Assembly: GCF_022385335.1 (NCBI RefSeq)
Contig: NZ_CP092431.1
Span: forward strand, 9,734,001-9,798,000
Direction: 5' to 3'
Origin: Streptomyces deccanensis
GTDB lineage: Bacteria > Actinomycetota > Actinomycetes > Streptomycetales > Streptomycetaceae
Length of the DNA: 64,000 nucleotides
The first letter of the stretch is position 1. Each line of letters opens with the position of its first letter. Shown one piece after another: positions 45,469 through 53,039 of this stretch. The position numbers and the translations under genes are program-made. Under the pieces are notes generated by a model. The model worked only from the letters and a program-made list of their open reading frames with translations. It did not search any database and had not been told where the DNA came from.

Positions 45469-46137
45469 TCATGGCAGCCTCTCCGGCTCCCGGCCGCCCT
45501 GGTCGAGCCGGAACGGGGGGTAGACGTCCGTGAGCAGCGAGGTGTACGCGGCGACCCGCAGCACCCAGCGATCGAGACCGATCACCAGATCGAAGATGCC
45601 GCGCGGATAGACACCGGTGAAGAGCAGGGCGACTCCGGCGAAGAACGTCAGGAGCGCGATCAGCCCTCCCGAGGTCCAGGCGACGTGGACGCCGCCCGCG
45701 ATGATGCCCAGCACCAGGTAGTGGGGGATGGCCAGGAGCCACCACTTCACCAGGACCAGCCCTCGGGACAACTGCTCGGGGTACGCCACGTCCAGGTGCG
45801 CCGGGTAGTCCGGCACCTCGGCGAGGGTGAAGGGCGGGTAGCGGTCGGTGCCGAGAGCGCCGTACGTGTAGTAGGCCACCCGCCAGCTCCAGCGCAGCAC
45901 GCCGGTGCTGAAGTCGAACAGCGGGCGTGGGTAGCGGCCGGTGAACAGGATCGCGAAGAACGCCACCACGCCCACCAGCACGAACGCCACCCACAGGAAG
46001 ACCAGGACGACGTAGTGGGGGAGCGCGAGCAGCCACTTCACCAGCCACAGCCAGCGGGACAGCTGTGGATCACAGGTCGCGGTCAGCCGGACCGGCTGGA
46101 CGGGGCTCACACTCGGCGGGACTGTTTCCGATGCCAT
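45469..46137 (-). CDS. DUF4389 membrane protein, duplicated module
   Basis: A 222-residue membrane protein of four hydrophobic helices arranged as two copies of one module: LVKWLLALPHYVVLVFLWVA with LFTGRYPRPLFDFSTGVLRW, then LVKWWLLAIPHYLVLGI with LFTGVYPRGIFDLVIGLDRW. Each module ends with Y-PPF. This is the DUF4389 pattern; the function is unknown. It lies between a small membrane protein and a CBS-BON gene on the same strand. Confidence 0.82.
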   Translation of the reverse strand: MASETVPPSVSPVQPVRLTATCDPQLSRWLWLVKWLLALPHYVVLVFLWVAFVLVGVVAFFAILFTGRYPRPLFDFSTGVLRWSWRVAYYTYGALGTDRYPPFTLAEVPDYPAHLDVAYPEQLSRGLVLVKWWLLAIPHYLVLGIIAGGVHVAWTSGGLIALLTFFAGVALLFTGVYPRGIFDLVIGLDRWVLRVAAYTSLLTDVYPPFRLDQGGREPERLP

Positions 46138-46191
46138 GGTTCTCGGTCCTTTCCCGGCATTTCTCGGTCTCCCCCCTGCGGCACGTGCGGA

Positions 46192-46416
46192 TCACTGCCG
46201 GTAGTGGCGATGGTCGTCGTGCTCGCCGATGTAGTGGCGCTCCTCCAGGACGACCTCGCGTTCGCCGGGCCGCCGGACCACGCCCGGGGTGCCCAGGAAG
46301 GCGATGAGCCCGAGGAAGCCGAACGCCATCAGGACGAAGCCGACGACGAACGAGCTGTAGCCGAAGATCAGGCAGGCGCCGAGCACTGCCGCGCCGATCA
46401 GAATGAACGGGATCAT
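46192..46416 (-). CDS. Small membrane protein of unknown function
   Basis: A 74-residue protein with two closely spaced hydrophobic helices (FILIGAAVLGACLIFGYSSF and FVLMAFGFLGLIAFLG) and a hydrophilic, His-rich tail (HYIGEHDDHRHYRQ). A DUF6458-like family is possible but I do not recognise it firmly. ATG 46416 follows a GGAGGGGATC ribosome site. First gene of the apparent three-gene operon. The tail could bind metal; that is a guess. Confidence 0.7.
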   Translation of the reverse strand: MIPFILIGAAVLGACLIFGYSSFVVGFVLMAFGFLGLIAFLGTPGVVRRPGEREVVLEERHYIGEHDDHRHYRQ

Positions 46417-46599
46417 GATCCCCTCCTGGAGCGGACCCGGACCCGGACCGTGCCCGGGACGCGGGAGCCCCGGGGCGGACGGACCTCGGTGAGGTCCCCC
46501 GGTCGAGTCGGACGGCTCCTCGCTCCCAGCCTCCGACGGACGGAGTCCCGGTCCCAGGGGCTGAACGGGTACCAGGGCGTGCCGGACGTCCCTCGCCCA

Positions 46600-46644
46600 C
46601 CCCGGCACGTACACGCCCCGGACCGGGGCGTGTACGTGCCGGGG
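46600..46644. repeat. 22-bp perfect inverted repeat in a divergent promoter region
   Basis: Arms 46600-46621 and 46623-46644 are perfectly complementary with one base between them, giving a very stable hairpin or cruciform. It lies between the divergent small-membrane-protein and USP genes, where no terminator is expected. The 366-nt gap 46417-46782 otherwise holds only the box at 46651-46666. Confidence 0.8.
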
Positions 46645-46650
46645 CGGGCA

Positions 46651-46666
46651 GGGGCCGGTCGGTCCC
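46651..46666. promoter_or_regulatory. OsdR/DosR-like box upstream of the truncated USP
   Basis: GGGGCCGGTCGGTCCC, centred 124 nt upstream of ATG 46783 and only 7 nt after the long inverted repeat. Confidence 0.55.
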
Positions 46667-46782
46667 GCGCGACGACCTGGCGGCCCATGCCCGTGGGCCC
46701 CGGGCGGCACGACGCCGGCACTGACGAGTCGACCGGCACCGGCCGACGGTGACCAGTGGTCCGCATAGGGGAGGGACACGTC

Positions 46783-47427
46783 ATGCTTCCGCCCGTGGTC
46801 GCCGGTGTGGATGGATCGGCGCAGAGCCTGGCCGCCGCGGAGTGGGCGGCGCACGAGGCCGCCCGCCGAGGGCGCGCCCTTCGTCCAGTACACGCCCGGA
46901 ACTGGCCACCCCGCTCCTCGGAGGGCGAGGGCGAGCACGCCGCCCGGCGGTACCTGGCCCGGCGGGTCCTGCGCCGGGCGGAGGACCGTGTCCGTGCCGG
47001 CTGCCCCGAGGTACCACTGAACGACGAGCAGACCGAGGGCCCGGCCACCCAGGCCCTGCTGAGGGCCGCCGAGCAGGCCGAACCGCTCGTGCTGGGCTCG
47101 CACGGACTGAGCGGTTTCACGGGATTCCTGGTCGGTTCCGTCGCGCTGGGGGTGGTCGCGAAGGCCACCCGCCCCGTCGTCCTCGTACGGGCCGAGGAAG
47201 AGGCCGCGGACGGGCATCTGCCCGGCGCGGATGGCGGCGCGTCCACCCGGACGGGCTACCGGGACGTGGTGCTGGGTCTCGACCTCGACGATCCGTGCGA
47301 CGAGGTGATCGACTTCGCGTTCGAGGCTGCCCGGCTGCGCCGTGCCCGCCTCCGGGTCGTGCACGCCTGGCAGACCCCTTCCGTGATCTCGCAAGGTCGC
47401 CGACGCCGTGCGGCGCCGCCACCGTGA
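46783..47427 (+). CDS. Universal stress protein, truncated in the second domain
   Basis: A 214-residue frame. Domain 1 is complete (VVAGVDGSAQSLAAAEWA, ATP loop GSHGLSGFTGFLVGS). Domain 2 starts DVVLGLDLDDPCDEVIDFAF but breaks off after RVVHAWQ, where two-domain USPs normally need about 85 more residues ending in VAVVP. The next 180 nt encode no remnant of the missing part in any plus frame that I can see, so a deletion is more likely than a frameshift. The first domain could still fold. GGGGAGGGA precedes ATG 46783. Confidence 0.78.
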   Translation: MLPPVVAGVDGSAQSLAAAEWAAHEAARRGRALRPVHARNWPPRSSEGEGEHAARRYLARRVLRRAEDRVRAGCPEVPLNDEQTEGPATQALLRAAEQAEPLVLGSHGLSGFTGFLVGSVALGVVAKATRPVVLVRAEEEAADGHLPGADGGASTRTGYRDVVLGLDLDDPCDEVIDFAFEAARLRRARLRVVHAWQTPSVISQGRRRRAAPPP

Positions 47428-47609
47428 GCCTCACCGAGCACAGCGGCAGCGGGCTCGCGTTCCGCGCACAAATGAACGGCCGGCGGCCGTGCCGGCTTGC
47501 GAGCATCCGGGGCCCGGTGATGCTGGAGAGGTGCGGTCGAACACCCTCCGAAGCCCCTTGACCGCAAATGATGGCAAGCTGCTCGCTGCTCCCGAGGACC
47601 CGTGGCCCC

Positions 47610-48284
47610 ATGCCCGACGCCCACCACATCGTCAGCGATGTGATGACCTTCCCGGCGGTGGCCGTCCGTCGTGACACACCGTTCAAGGAGATTGTGCGGG
47701 CCATGACGGCGCGGCAGGTCGGTGCCGTGCCGGTGGTGGAGGGCGACGGTCGGGTCGTCGGTGTGGTCTCCGAGGCCGACCTGCTGCCCAAGGAGGAGTT
47801 CCGGGACCGCGACCTGACCCGGGCCGAGCGGCTCCGGCGCATGCCGGACCTCGCCAAGGCGGCCGCGGTGACCGCCGAGGAGGTCATGAGCACGCCCGCG
47901 ATCGTGGTGCGCCCGGACGTCACCCTGGGGCAGGCGGCCCGGATCATGGCAGTGAACCGGGTCAAGCGCCTGCCGGTGATCGACGACGAGGGGCGACTGC
48001 TGGGCGTCGTCAGCCGTGGTGACCTGTTGAAGGTCTTCCTGCGGTCGGACGAGGACATCGAGGAGGAAGTGCGGCGCACGGTGGTGGCCTATCTCTTCCC
48101 CGCGCTCACCCACACGATCCATGTGTCCGTGCACGACGGGGTCGTCACCCTGCGTGGAGAGGTCCGGGACCCCGCGCTGGGCTGGGTCGCCGAGCGCCTG
48201 ACCCGCGCCGTGGAGGGCGTGGTGGACGTGCACGCCCGGCTCGGCGACGTGGACGCCGACCCCGGCCCGACGGAGGACGGTTGA
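47610..48284 (+). CDS. CBS-pair and BON domain protein
   Basis: A 224-residue protein: CBS1 (VSDVMTFPAVAVRRDTPFKE, GVVSEADLLPKEEF), a linker resembling that at 5169 (RMPDLAKAAAVTAEEVM), CBS2 (NRVKRLPVIDDEGRLLGVVS) and BON (VHDGVVTLRGEVRDPAL, VEGVVDVHARL). It is closest to the 5169 copy by linker and motifs. GAGGA lies 12 nt before ATG 47610. It is downstream of the truncated USP with a 182-nt gap. The ligand is unknown. Confidence 0.88.
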   Translation: MPDAHHIVSDVMTFPAVAVRRDTPFKEIVRAMTARQVGAVPVVEGDGRVVGVVSEADLLPKEEFRDRDLTRAERLRRMPDLAKAAAVTAEEVMSTPAIVVRPDVTLGQAARIMAVNRVKRLPVIDDEGRLLGVVSRGDLLKVFLRSDEDIEEEVRRTVVAYLFPALTHTIHVSVHDGVVTLRGEVRDPALGWVAERLTRAVEGVVDVHARLGDVDADPGPTEDG

Positions 48285-48366
48285 TCGGTTGATCGGGGTC
48301 CTTCCTGCATCCCCTCTCCGCGGCGGGCGACGCTCCACGGCACCGCCCGGCCGGTCCGGCGCCGCC

Positions 48367-49290
48367 TCACTCGTCCGCTGCCGTGATCCGACGACCGGTC
48401 AGGCTCACGGCCCGGATCGACACCCACACGTCCCGTGCGCCGCCGGCCCAGGGCGTCGTGTGCGCCTGCCCCGTGAGGCGGCGCACGGCGTCGGCGTCCG
48501 TGACGACGCTCGCGGGGCCTACGGCGAGCACGCTCCAGCCCTGGCTCAGCGGCTCGTCCACGTGGTCGACCTCGAAGGCGACCTCCTTTCCGACGGCCGC
48601 CGCGAGCACCGAGTCGGGGGCGATCCGGAAGACGATGGTGTCGTCGACGACCTCGTAGTTGACCGGGACGACCGCCGGACGGCCGTCGGGTGCCGTCACC
48701 GCCACGCGTCCCACGCCGTGCGTGGACAGCAACTCGCGGCATTCCTCGGTGCCGAGGTCCCTCAGCCGTGGATGCGGCGGTGCCTGCCCCTGACCGGGCG
48801 GCAGGTCGACGCCTCCGCCGCGCAGAGCGGTGGCGGTGGTGCCCAGGGCGTCGGCCAGGCTGATGAGGGCCGCCTTGCTCGGGTCGGCGGGATACTCCTC
48901 CAGGTACGCCAGGTAGCGGGGCGACATCCGGGCGCGCCGCGCCGTCTCCTCGCGGCTGAGGCCCTGCCGCCGTCGCTCCGTGATCACGCGGCGGCCGATG
49001 TCACCGGGACCGACGGCGTGCGCCGTCGGCGCCTGTCCGGCGGCGGCCGGACCGTCACCCGCCGCGCGTGAGGAGGCTCCGTGGGCCGTTCCGGGCGGCG
49101 GGTGTTCGAGATGGTTGACGTGGGCGTCGGGGCCGGGGAACACGAGCGTCACCTCGTTCGTGTCCGACCAGCGCACGTCGTAGGGCGGTGTGCCGTCCTC
49201 GTGGCGGAGTCCGACGATCTCGCCGTCCCGCCGAGTGGCGCCGGACGTGGTGCCTTCGATGACGAGTTGGTCGCCGACATGAGCTTCCAT
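48367..49290 (-). CDS. DUF1918-HTH-split-barrel three-domain protein
   Basis: A 307-residue protein with three parts: a DUF1918 domain (1-60, VGDQLVIEG, PYDVRWSDTNEVTLVFPGPD), an Xre-type helix-turn-helix (about 95-155, LSREETARRARMSPRYLAYLE) and a pyridoxamine-oxidase-like split barrel (about 170-305, ECRELLSTHGVGRVAVTA, VNYEVVDDTIVFRI, GWSVLAVGPASVVTD). In mycobacteria these are mostly separate: Rv0569 (DUF1918) and small split-barrel proteins, both DosR-linked. The fusion suggests a flavin- or F420-responsive DNA-binding regulator, which is inference. ATG 49290 fits the DUF1918 start. It is 219 nt downstream of the DUF1876 gene. Confidence 0.88.
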   Translation of the reverse strand: MEAHVGDQLVIEGTTSGATRRDGEIVGLRHEDGTPPYDVRWSDTNEVTLVFPGPDAHVNHLEHPPPGTAHGASSRAAGDGPAAAGQAPTAHAVGPGDIGRRVITERRRQGLSREETARRARMSPRYLAYLEEYPADPSKAALISLADALGTTATALRGGGVDLPPGQGQAPPHPRLRDLGTEECRELLSTHGVGRVAVTAPDGRPAVVPVNYEVVDDTIVFRIAPDSVLAAAVGKEVAFEVDHVDEPLSQGWSVLAVGPASVVTDADAVRRLTGQAHTTPWAGGARDVWVSIRAVSLTGRRITAADE

Positions 49291-49508
49291 GGCTCCGCCC
49301 CTCTCCTCCGGGTCGTCCTGTGTCCGATGCCGCGAACCGAGGCCCGTGCCCGCCGCGGCCGGACCGACGGTGGCCTGCCGTCGGCCCTCGGGCCCGTACG
49401 ACCGGGCTCGACCGGTGATCTCGACGCGTCGTGCGTCCATGCCGGGCAGCTCCGGTTCCACCGGGTGGGCGTCCACGGCGTCTCATGACGGTTACCCTCC
49501 TCGGGGCC

Positions 49509-49796
49509 TTACAGGGGCCATCCGGTTTCCTGCGGTCTGCTCGGTCGCGCGGCTCCCACGCCCTCGATGTCACGCTCGGCGGCCCTGATCAGCTGCCGGG
49601 CGACGTTGTTCATGGCGCGGCCCGCCGCCAACTCGTCGCCGATCTCCGGCACATCGCTGTCCGCGGGATGACGGTGCGCCGCGCCGCGCCCGACGATCTT
49701 CGTGGCGCCGGTCTCCAGCACCAGCTGGGCCTGGGTCGTTCCCTCGTCGTCCTCGAAGAGATGGAGACGAACCTTCCACTCCGACGTGTGCGCCAT
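49509..49796 (-). CDS. DUF1876 small protein (Rv1738-like)
   Basis: A 95-residue paralogue of the 25311-25571 gene: EWKVRLHLFEDDEGTTQAQL, IVGRGAAHRHPADSDVPEIG and GRAMNNVARQLIRAAERDI. Its C-terminus is about nine residues longer. It is 11 nt downstream of pncB, so clearly in its operon. By analogy with Rv1738 it may help shut down translation in dormant cells. Confidence 0.85.
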   Translation of the reverse strand: MAHTSEWKVRLHLFEDDEGTTQAQLVLETGATKIVGRGAAHRHPADSDVPEIGDELAAGRAMNNVARQLIRAAERDIEGVGAARPSRPQETGWPL

Positions 49797-49807
49797 CGCG
49801 TTCCTCC

Positions 49808-51163
49808 TCATCCGGGCCCGGACCGATGCGCCGCGACCCTGGTCTCGACGCGGTGCCGGACCTGTGTGGTGAGTCCGGTCAGCCGCTCCGAGGGCGCGGC
49901 ACGCGGTGCGACCGGCGCTCTGATCCGGCGGGCCGACGACGGCAGCGCCGCGATGTCGTCGGCGCACCTCGCCCGGCACTCGTCGAGTGTGGCGGGCCTT
50001 CCCGTGCGCCGCCCGTTCCGCATCACCGTCTCCAGCAACGCCACGGCGTGGTCCGGTGGCTGTTCGTCGGCGAGGCCGAGCACATCGGCGCAGCCTCGTC
50101 GGCGGAACACCTGTTTGGCACCGGGGGCCGTCACCTTGGCGGACGACAGTTTCATCACCGGGCGGCCGTCGTACTCCACCATTTTGTACGCGGAGTCCAG
50201 ATACGGCGCGTCCGCCGACACCCCGACGCGCGTGCCGACGGCGTAGGTGTCGATCGGCGCCCCGGAGCGCACCAGTTCGTCGACGGCGTACTCGTCGAGA
50301 CCGCCACTGACGACGATCCGCACCCCCGAAAGGCCCGCGTCGTCGAGGATCGACCGGGCCCGTACCGCGAGGTCCCCGAGGTCGCCGCTGTCCAGTCGTA
50401 CGGCGCAGCCGGGCGCCCCGGCCGTGAGGTCCGGGTCGCGCAGGACACGCGCCGCGACCCGGACGCCCTCCTCGGCGTCGTAGGTGTCCACCAGCAGGGT
50501 CACCGGCCCGGGGTGGGCGCGGACGAAGGCGCGGAAGGCGTCCTCCTCGGAGGCGAACGCCTCCACGTAGGAGTGGGCCATCGTCCCGACGGCGGGGATG
50601 CCGAGCGCCGTGGCCGCCGCCACGTTGCTGGTCCCGGCGAATCCGGCCAGCGCTCCGAGCCGGGCGGCCTGGAACCCGGCCTGCGGGCCGTGCGTGCGGC
50701 GCAGCGAGAAGTCCACGAGCGGCCGGCCGGCCGCCGCGAGCACGCACCGTGCGGCCTTGGAGGCGATGGTCGTCTGATGGCTGAGCTGATTCAGCAGGTA
50801 CGTCTCGACCAGTTGTGCCTCGGGCAGGGAGGCCGTCACCTCCAGCAGGGGCTCACCGGCGAACACGACCCGCCCTTCAGGCACCGCCCGTACCCGGCCG
50901 GTGAACTCCAGTCCGAGCAGGGGTTCCAGGTCCCGGCGTGGCCGGTGCAACGCGGCGGCGAAGGCGTCGACGTCCTCGGGGCCCACATGGAATCCGGTCA
51001 GCTGGTCCAGTGCCGATTCCAGTCCGGCCGTGACCAGGAAGCCGCGCTCCGGAGGAAGGTCACGGACGAAGAGGCTGAACGTCGCCGGGGCGGTCATCCC
51101 CTCCCGCAGGTAGGACATGGCCATCGTGACTTCGTACAGGTCGGTGGTCGTCGCGTCCGACAT
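49808..51163 (-). CDS. pncB: Nicotinate phosphoribosyltransferase
   Basis: A 451-residue NAPRTase that converts nicotinate + PRPP (+ ATP) to NaMN in NAD salvage. Landmarks: N-terminal TTDLYEVTMAMSYLREGM, substrate block FSLRRTHGPQAGFQAAR, FAGTSNVAAATALGIP, the catalytic-His region VGTMAHSYVEAF, VTLLVDTYDAEEG, VRLDSGDLGDLA and the SGGLDEYAV loop. A basic tail of about 40 residues follows the conserved part. The mycobacterial counterpart PncB2 (Rv0573c) is in the DosR regulon, next to Rv0569-Rv0574c relatives that are also found in this window. Operon: Rv1733c-like, pncB, DUF1876. Confidence 0.95.
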   Translation of the reverse strand: MSDATTTDLYEVTMAMSYLREGMTAPATFSLFVRDLPPERGFLVTAGLESALDQLTGFHVGPEDVDAFAAALHRPRRDLEPLLGLEFTGRVRAVPEGRVVFAGEPLLEVTASLPEAQLVETYLLNQLSHQTTIASKAARCVLAAAGRPLVDFSLRRTHGPQAGFQAARLGALAGFAGTSNVAAATALGIPAVGTMAHSYVEAFASEEDAFRAFVRAHPGPVTLLVDTYDAEEGVRVAARVLRDPDLTAGAPGCAVRLDSGDLGDLAVRARSILDDAGLSGVRIVVSGGLDEYAVDELVRSGAPIDTYAVGTRVGVSADAPYLDSAYKMVEYDGRPVMKLSSAKVTAPGAKQVFRRRGCADVLGLADEQPPDHAVALLETVMRNGRRTGRPATLDECRARCADDIAALPSSARRIRAPVAPRAAPSERLTGLTTQVRHRVETRVAAHRSGPG

Positions 51164-51220
51164 CCTCGCTGCCTCCTCCCGACCGCGCCGCGCACGCCGT
51201 GCGCGACCGGTCGCGTGCGT

Positions 51221-51826
51221 TCACCGACGGAAGCGTGCCGACCACAGCGGCTCCACCCGGTCCCACTCGGCGTCCCACCGCGCGTACCTGCCCCGGTCCA
51301 GCAGCAGGCGCGTGCCCGACCGGACCGCGTAGCACCCGAAGGCCACACCGAACGCCGCCATGCCGCCCGCCAGCCAGCCGCCGGCCTTCGCGTTGAGCGA
51401 GTTCATCGGCGGCGCGGTGGGGTTTCCTTCGCGGTCCAGCCACACGCGCACCGCCGCCCCTTTGTCCGTCCCCGCCTTGACCAGGGCGTTTCCGGTGCGC
51501 ACATCGCCGTCCTCATCGGCCCAGCGGACCCGGGCGAGCTGCTTCGTCGCTTCGTTGTCGGGATCGAGGTCCTCCGCCAGCCGGGCGGTGATCTCGTGCC
51601 GTTCCGCCGTCTGCACCCGCACGGCCTCCATCGACGACGCGTACACCGTGGTCCCCGCGCTGTACGCGGCCACCGGAAGCCCGAGGACGAGCACGACCAG
51701 CAGAACACGGCGCAGCCACGACTCGAACCTGTCGGACGGACGGCTCAGGGGGTTCGCGCCCTTGGGCAGGTTCTCGTCGCGCGGGGAGGGCGGCCCCGGC
51801 GTGCACGGCGGTCCTTGTGCGGTCAT
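51221..51826 (-). CDS. Rv1733c-like two-helix membrane protein
   Basis: A 201-residue protein with the same plan as 6739-7329: basic N-terminus with NPLSRPSDRFESWLRRV, helix 1 (about 40-62, VLLVVLVLGLPVAAYSAGT), extracytoplasmic domain with RWADEDGDVRTG and VRVWLDREGN, helix 2 (about 150-170, WLAGGMAAFGVAFGCYAV), and a tail ending WDRVEPLWSARFRR. It is first in an operon with pncB and DUF1876. A box lies 85 nt upstream. Function unknown; the mycobacterial relative is DosR-induced. Confidence 0.82.
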   Translation of the reverse strand: MTAQGPPCTPGPPSPRDENLPKGANPLSRPSDRFESWLRRVLLVVLVLGLPVAAYSAGTTVYASSMEAVRVQTAERHEITARLAEDLDPDNEATKQLARVRWADEDGDVRTGNALVKAGTDKGAAVRVWLDREGNPTAPPMNSLNAKAGGWLAGGMAAFGVAFGCYAVRSGTRLLLDRGRYARWDAEWDRVEPLWSARFRR

Positions 51827-51903
51827 GGATCGGCCTCCAGCGGCAAGCTGGTCGCTCCCCCGGTGTCGATCCCAGCGTCGGACGGCGACGGGGTCGAGCC
51901 ATA

Positions 51904-51973
51904 GGGCCGAATGTCCCTGTTCTGGCGTATTCCGGCCTTGAGTGGCCGGCCGTCAGAGTTCGGCCGCTCAAGG
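51904..51973. promoter_or_regulatory. OsdR/DosR-like box and adjoining inverted repeat
   Basis: GGGCCGAATGTCCC (51904-51917) is centred 85 nt upstream of the minus-strand start at 51826. A 13-bp inverted repeat with one mismatch follows (51936-51948 with 51961-51973, CCTTGAGTGGCCG). The 343-nt gap 51827-52169 is a divergent promoter region with no other recognisable element. Confidence 0.55.
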
Positions 51974-52169
51974 GTCCGGCCGTGAGGGGCCAGCCGTCCG
52001 CGGCCCGGCCCTTGGTCCACATGCGAGGCCGGGGGGATTGCGGTAGTTGTCGAAGGAGGGAACGCAGCAGCCGCTCGGCATGTCGACGAAGTCCGGGCCA
52101 GGGGGGCAACGGATGTGTTCGCCGTCATCCACCAGCGTATCCAGCTTCGTACGAGACGGAGGCCGCGCA

Positions 52170-53039
52170 ATGGAACCTGTCGTCACCGTGGGCCTGGACG
52201 GTTCACCCGCGAGCCTCGCCGCGGCCCGCTGGGCCGCCGAGGAGGCCGAGAAGCGCAGGCTCACCCTGCGGCTGCTGCACGCGTGGCCGCTGCTGGCACC
52301 CGAACCGGTCCGCACACCTTCCGAGGTCGACCAGAACTACTGGGCGAAGCGCCTGGTCCACACCGCGCAGGCAGAGCTGAGCGCACGCCATCCGGGTCTG
52401 ACCGTCGTCGGAAGCCTGATGGCGGACGACGCCCAGGAAGCTCTGCTCCGGGCCGCCTCGGAGTCCGAGATGCTGGTGCTCGGTTCGCGGGGGCTGGGGT
52501 CGGCCGAGAGCTATTTCATGGGCGACGTCAGCCTGCCGGTCGTCGCACGGGCCGAGCGGCCCGTGGTCCTGGTCCGCACGGGGGAGGACAAGGGCCACCC
52601 GGCACCCACCCGGGTCGGCCGGGTCGTCGTGGCACTGGAGCCGCACGGATCCGGCGAGGACCTGCTCGACTTCGCGTTCCACAGCGCCGCGGCCCGCGAC
52701 GTCCCCCTCCTCGCCGTCCGCGGCCGCAGCGTGCCGCTGCACGCGCGCCTGCCCTGGGGCGTGGACCACGACGTCACCGAGGAGCTGACACGGGAGGCGC
52801 GAGAGGAGCTGAGCCAGGCGCTGAAGCCCTGGCGCGAGAAGTACCCGCAGGTGGAGGTGGACGACAGCATCCGTCTCGCGAGCCCTGCCAAGGCCGTCGT
52901 ACACGCCGCCGAGGGTGCCGAGTTGCTGGTCGTCGGGCGGCGGATGCACCGGCACGGCATGAACCACCACCTGGATCACGTGGCCCACGCGGCCATCCAT
53001 CACGCACGCTGCCCCGTCGCCGTCGTCCCTCATGACTGA
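52170..53039 (+). CDS. Universal stress protein, two UspA domains (Rv2005c-like)
   Basis: A 289-residue tandem USP. Domain 1 starts VVTVGLDGSPASLAAARWA; its ATP loop GSRGLGSAESYFMGD has Asp where Ser/Thr is usual. Domain 2 starts VVVALEPHGSGEDL and ends CPVAVVPHD. The stop overlaps the next gene's start by 8 nt. In mycobacteria a USP (Rv2005c) is likewise directly upstream of Rv2004c, and both are DosR-regulated, so this is a conserved gene pair. ACGGAGG precedes ATG 52170. Confidence 0.9.
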   Translation: MEPVVTVGLDGSPASLAAARWAAEEAEKRRLTLRLLHAWPLLAPEPVRTPSEVDQNYWAKRLVHTAQAELSARHPGLTVVGSLMADDAQEALLRAASESEMLVLGSRGLGSAESYFMGDVSLPVVARAERPVVLVRTGEDKGHPAPTRVGRVVVALEPHGSGEDLLDFAFHSAAARDVPLLAVRGRSVPLHARLPWGVDHDVTEELTREAREELSQALKPWREKYPQVEVDDSIRLASPAKAVVHAAEGAELLVVGRRMHRHGMNHHLDHVAHAAIHHARCPVAVVPHD

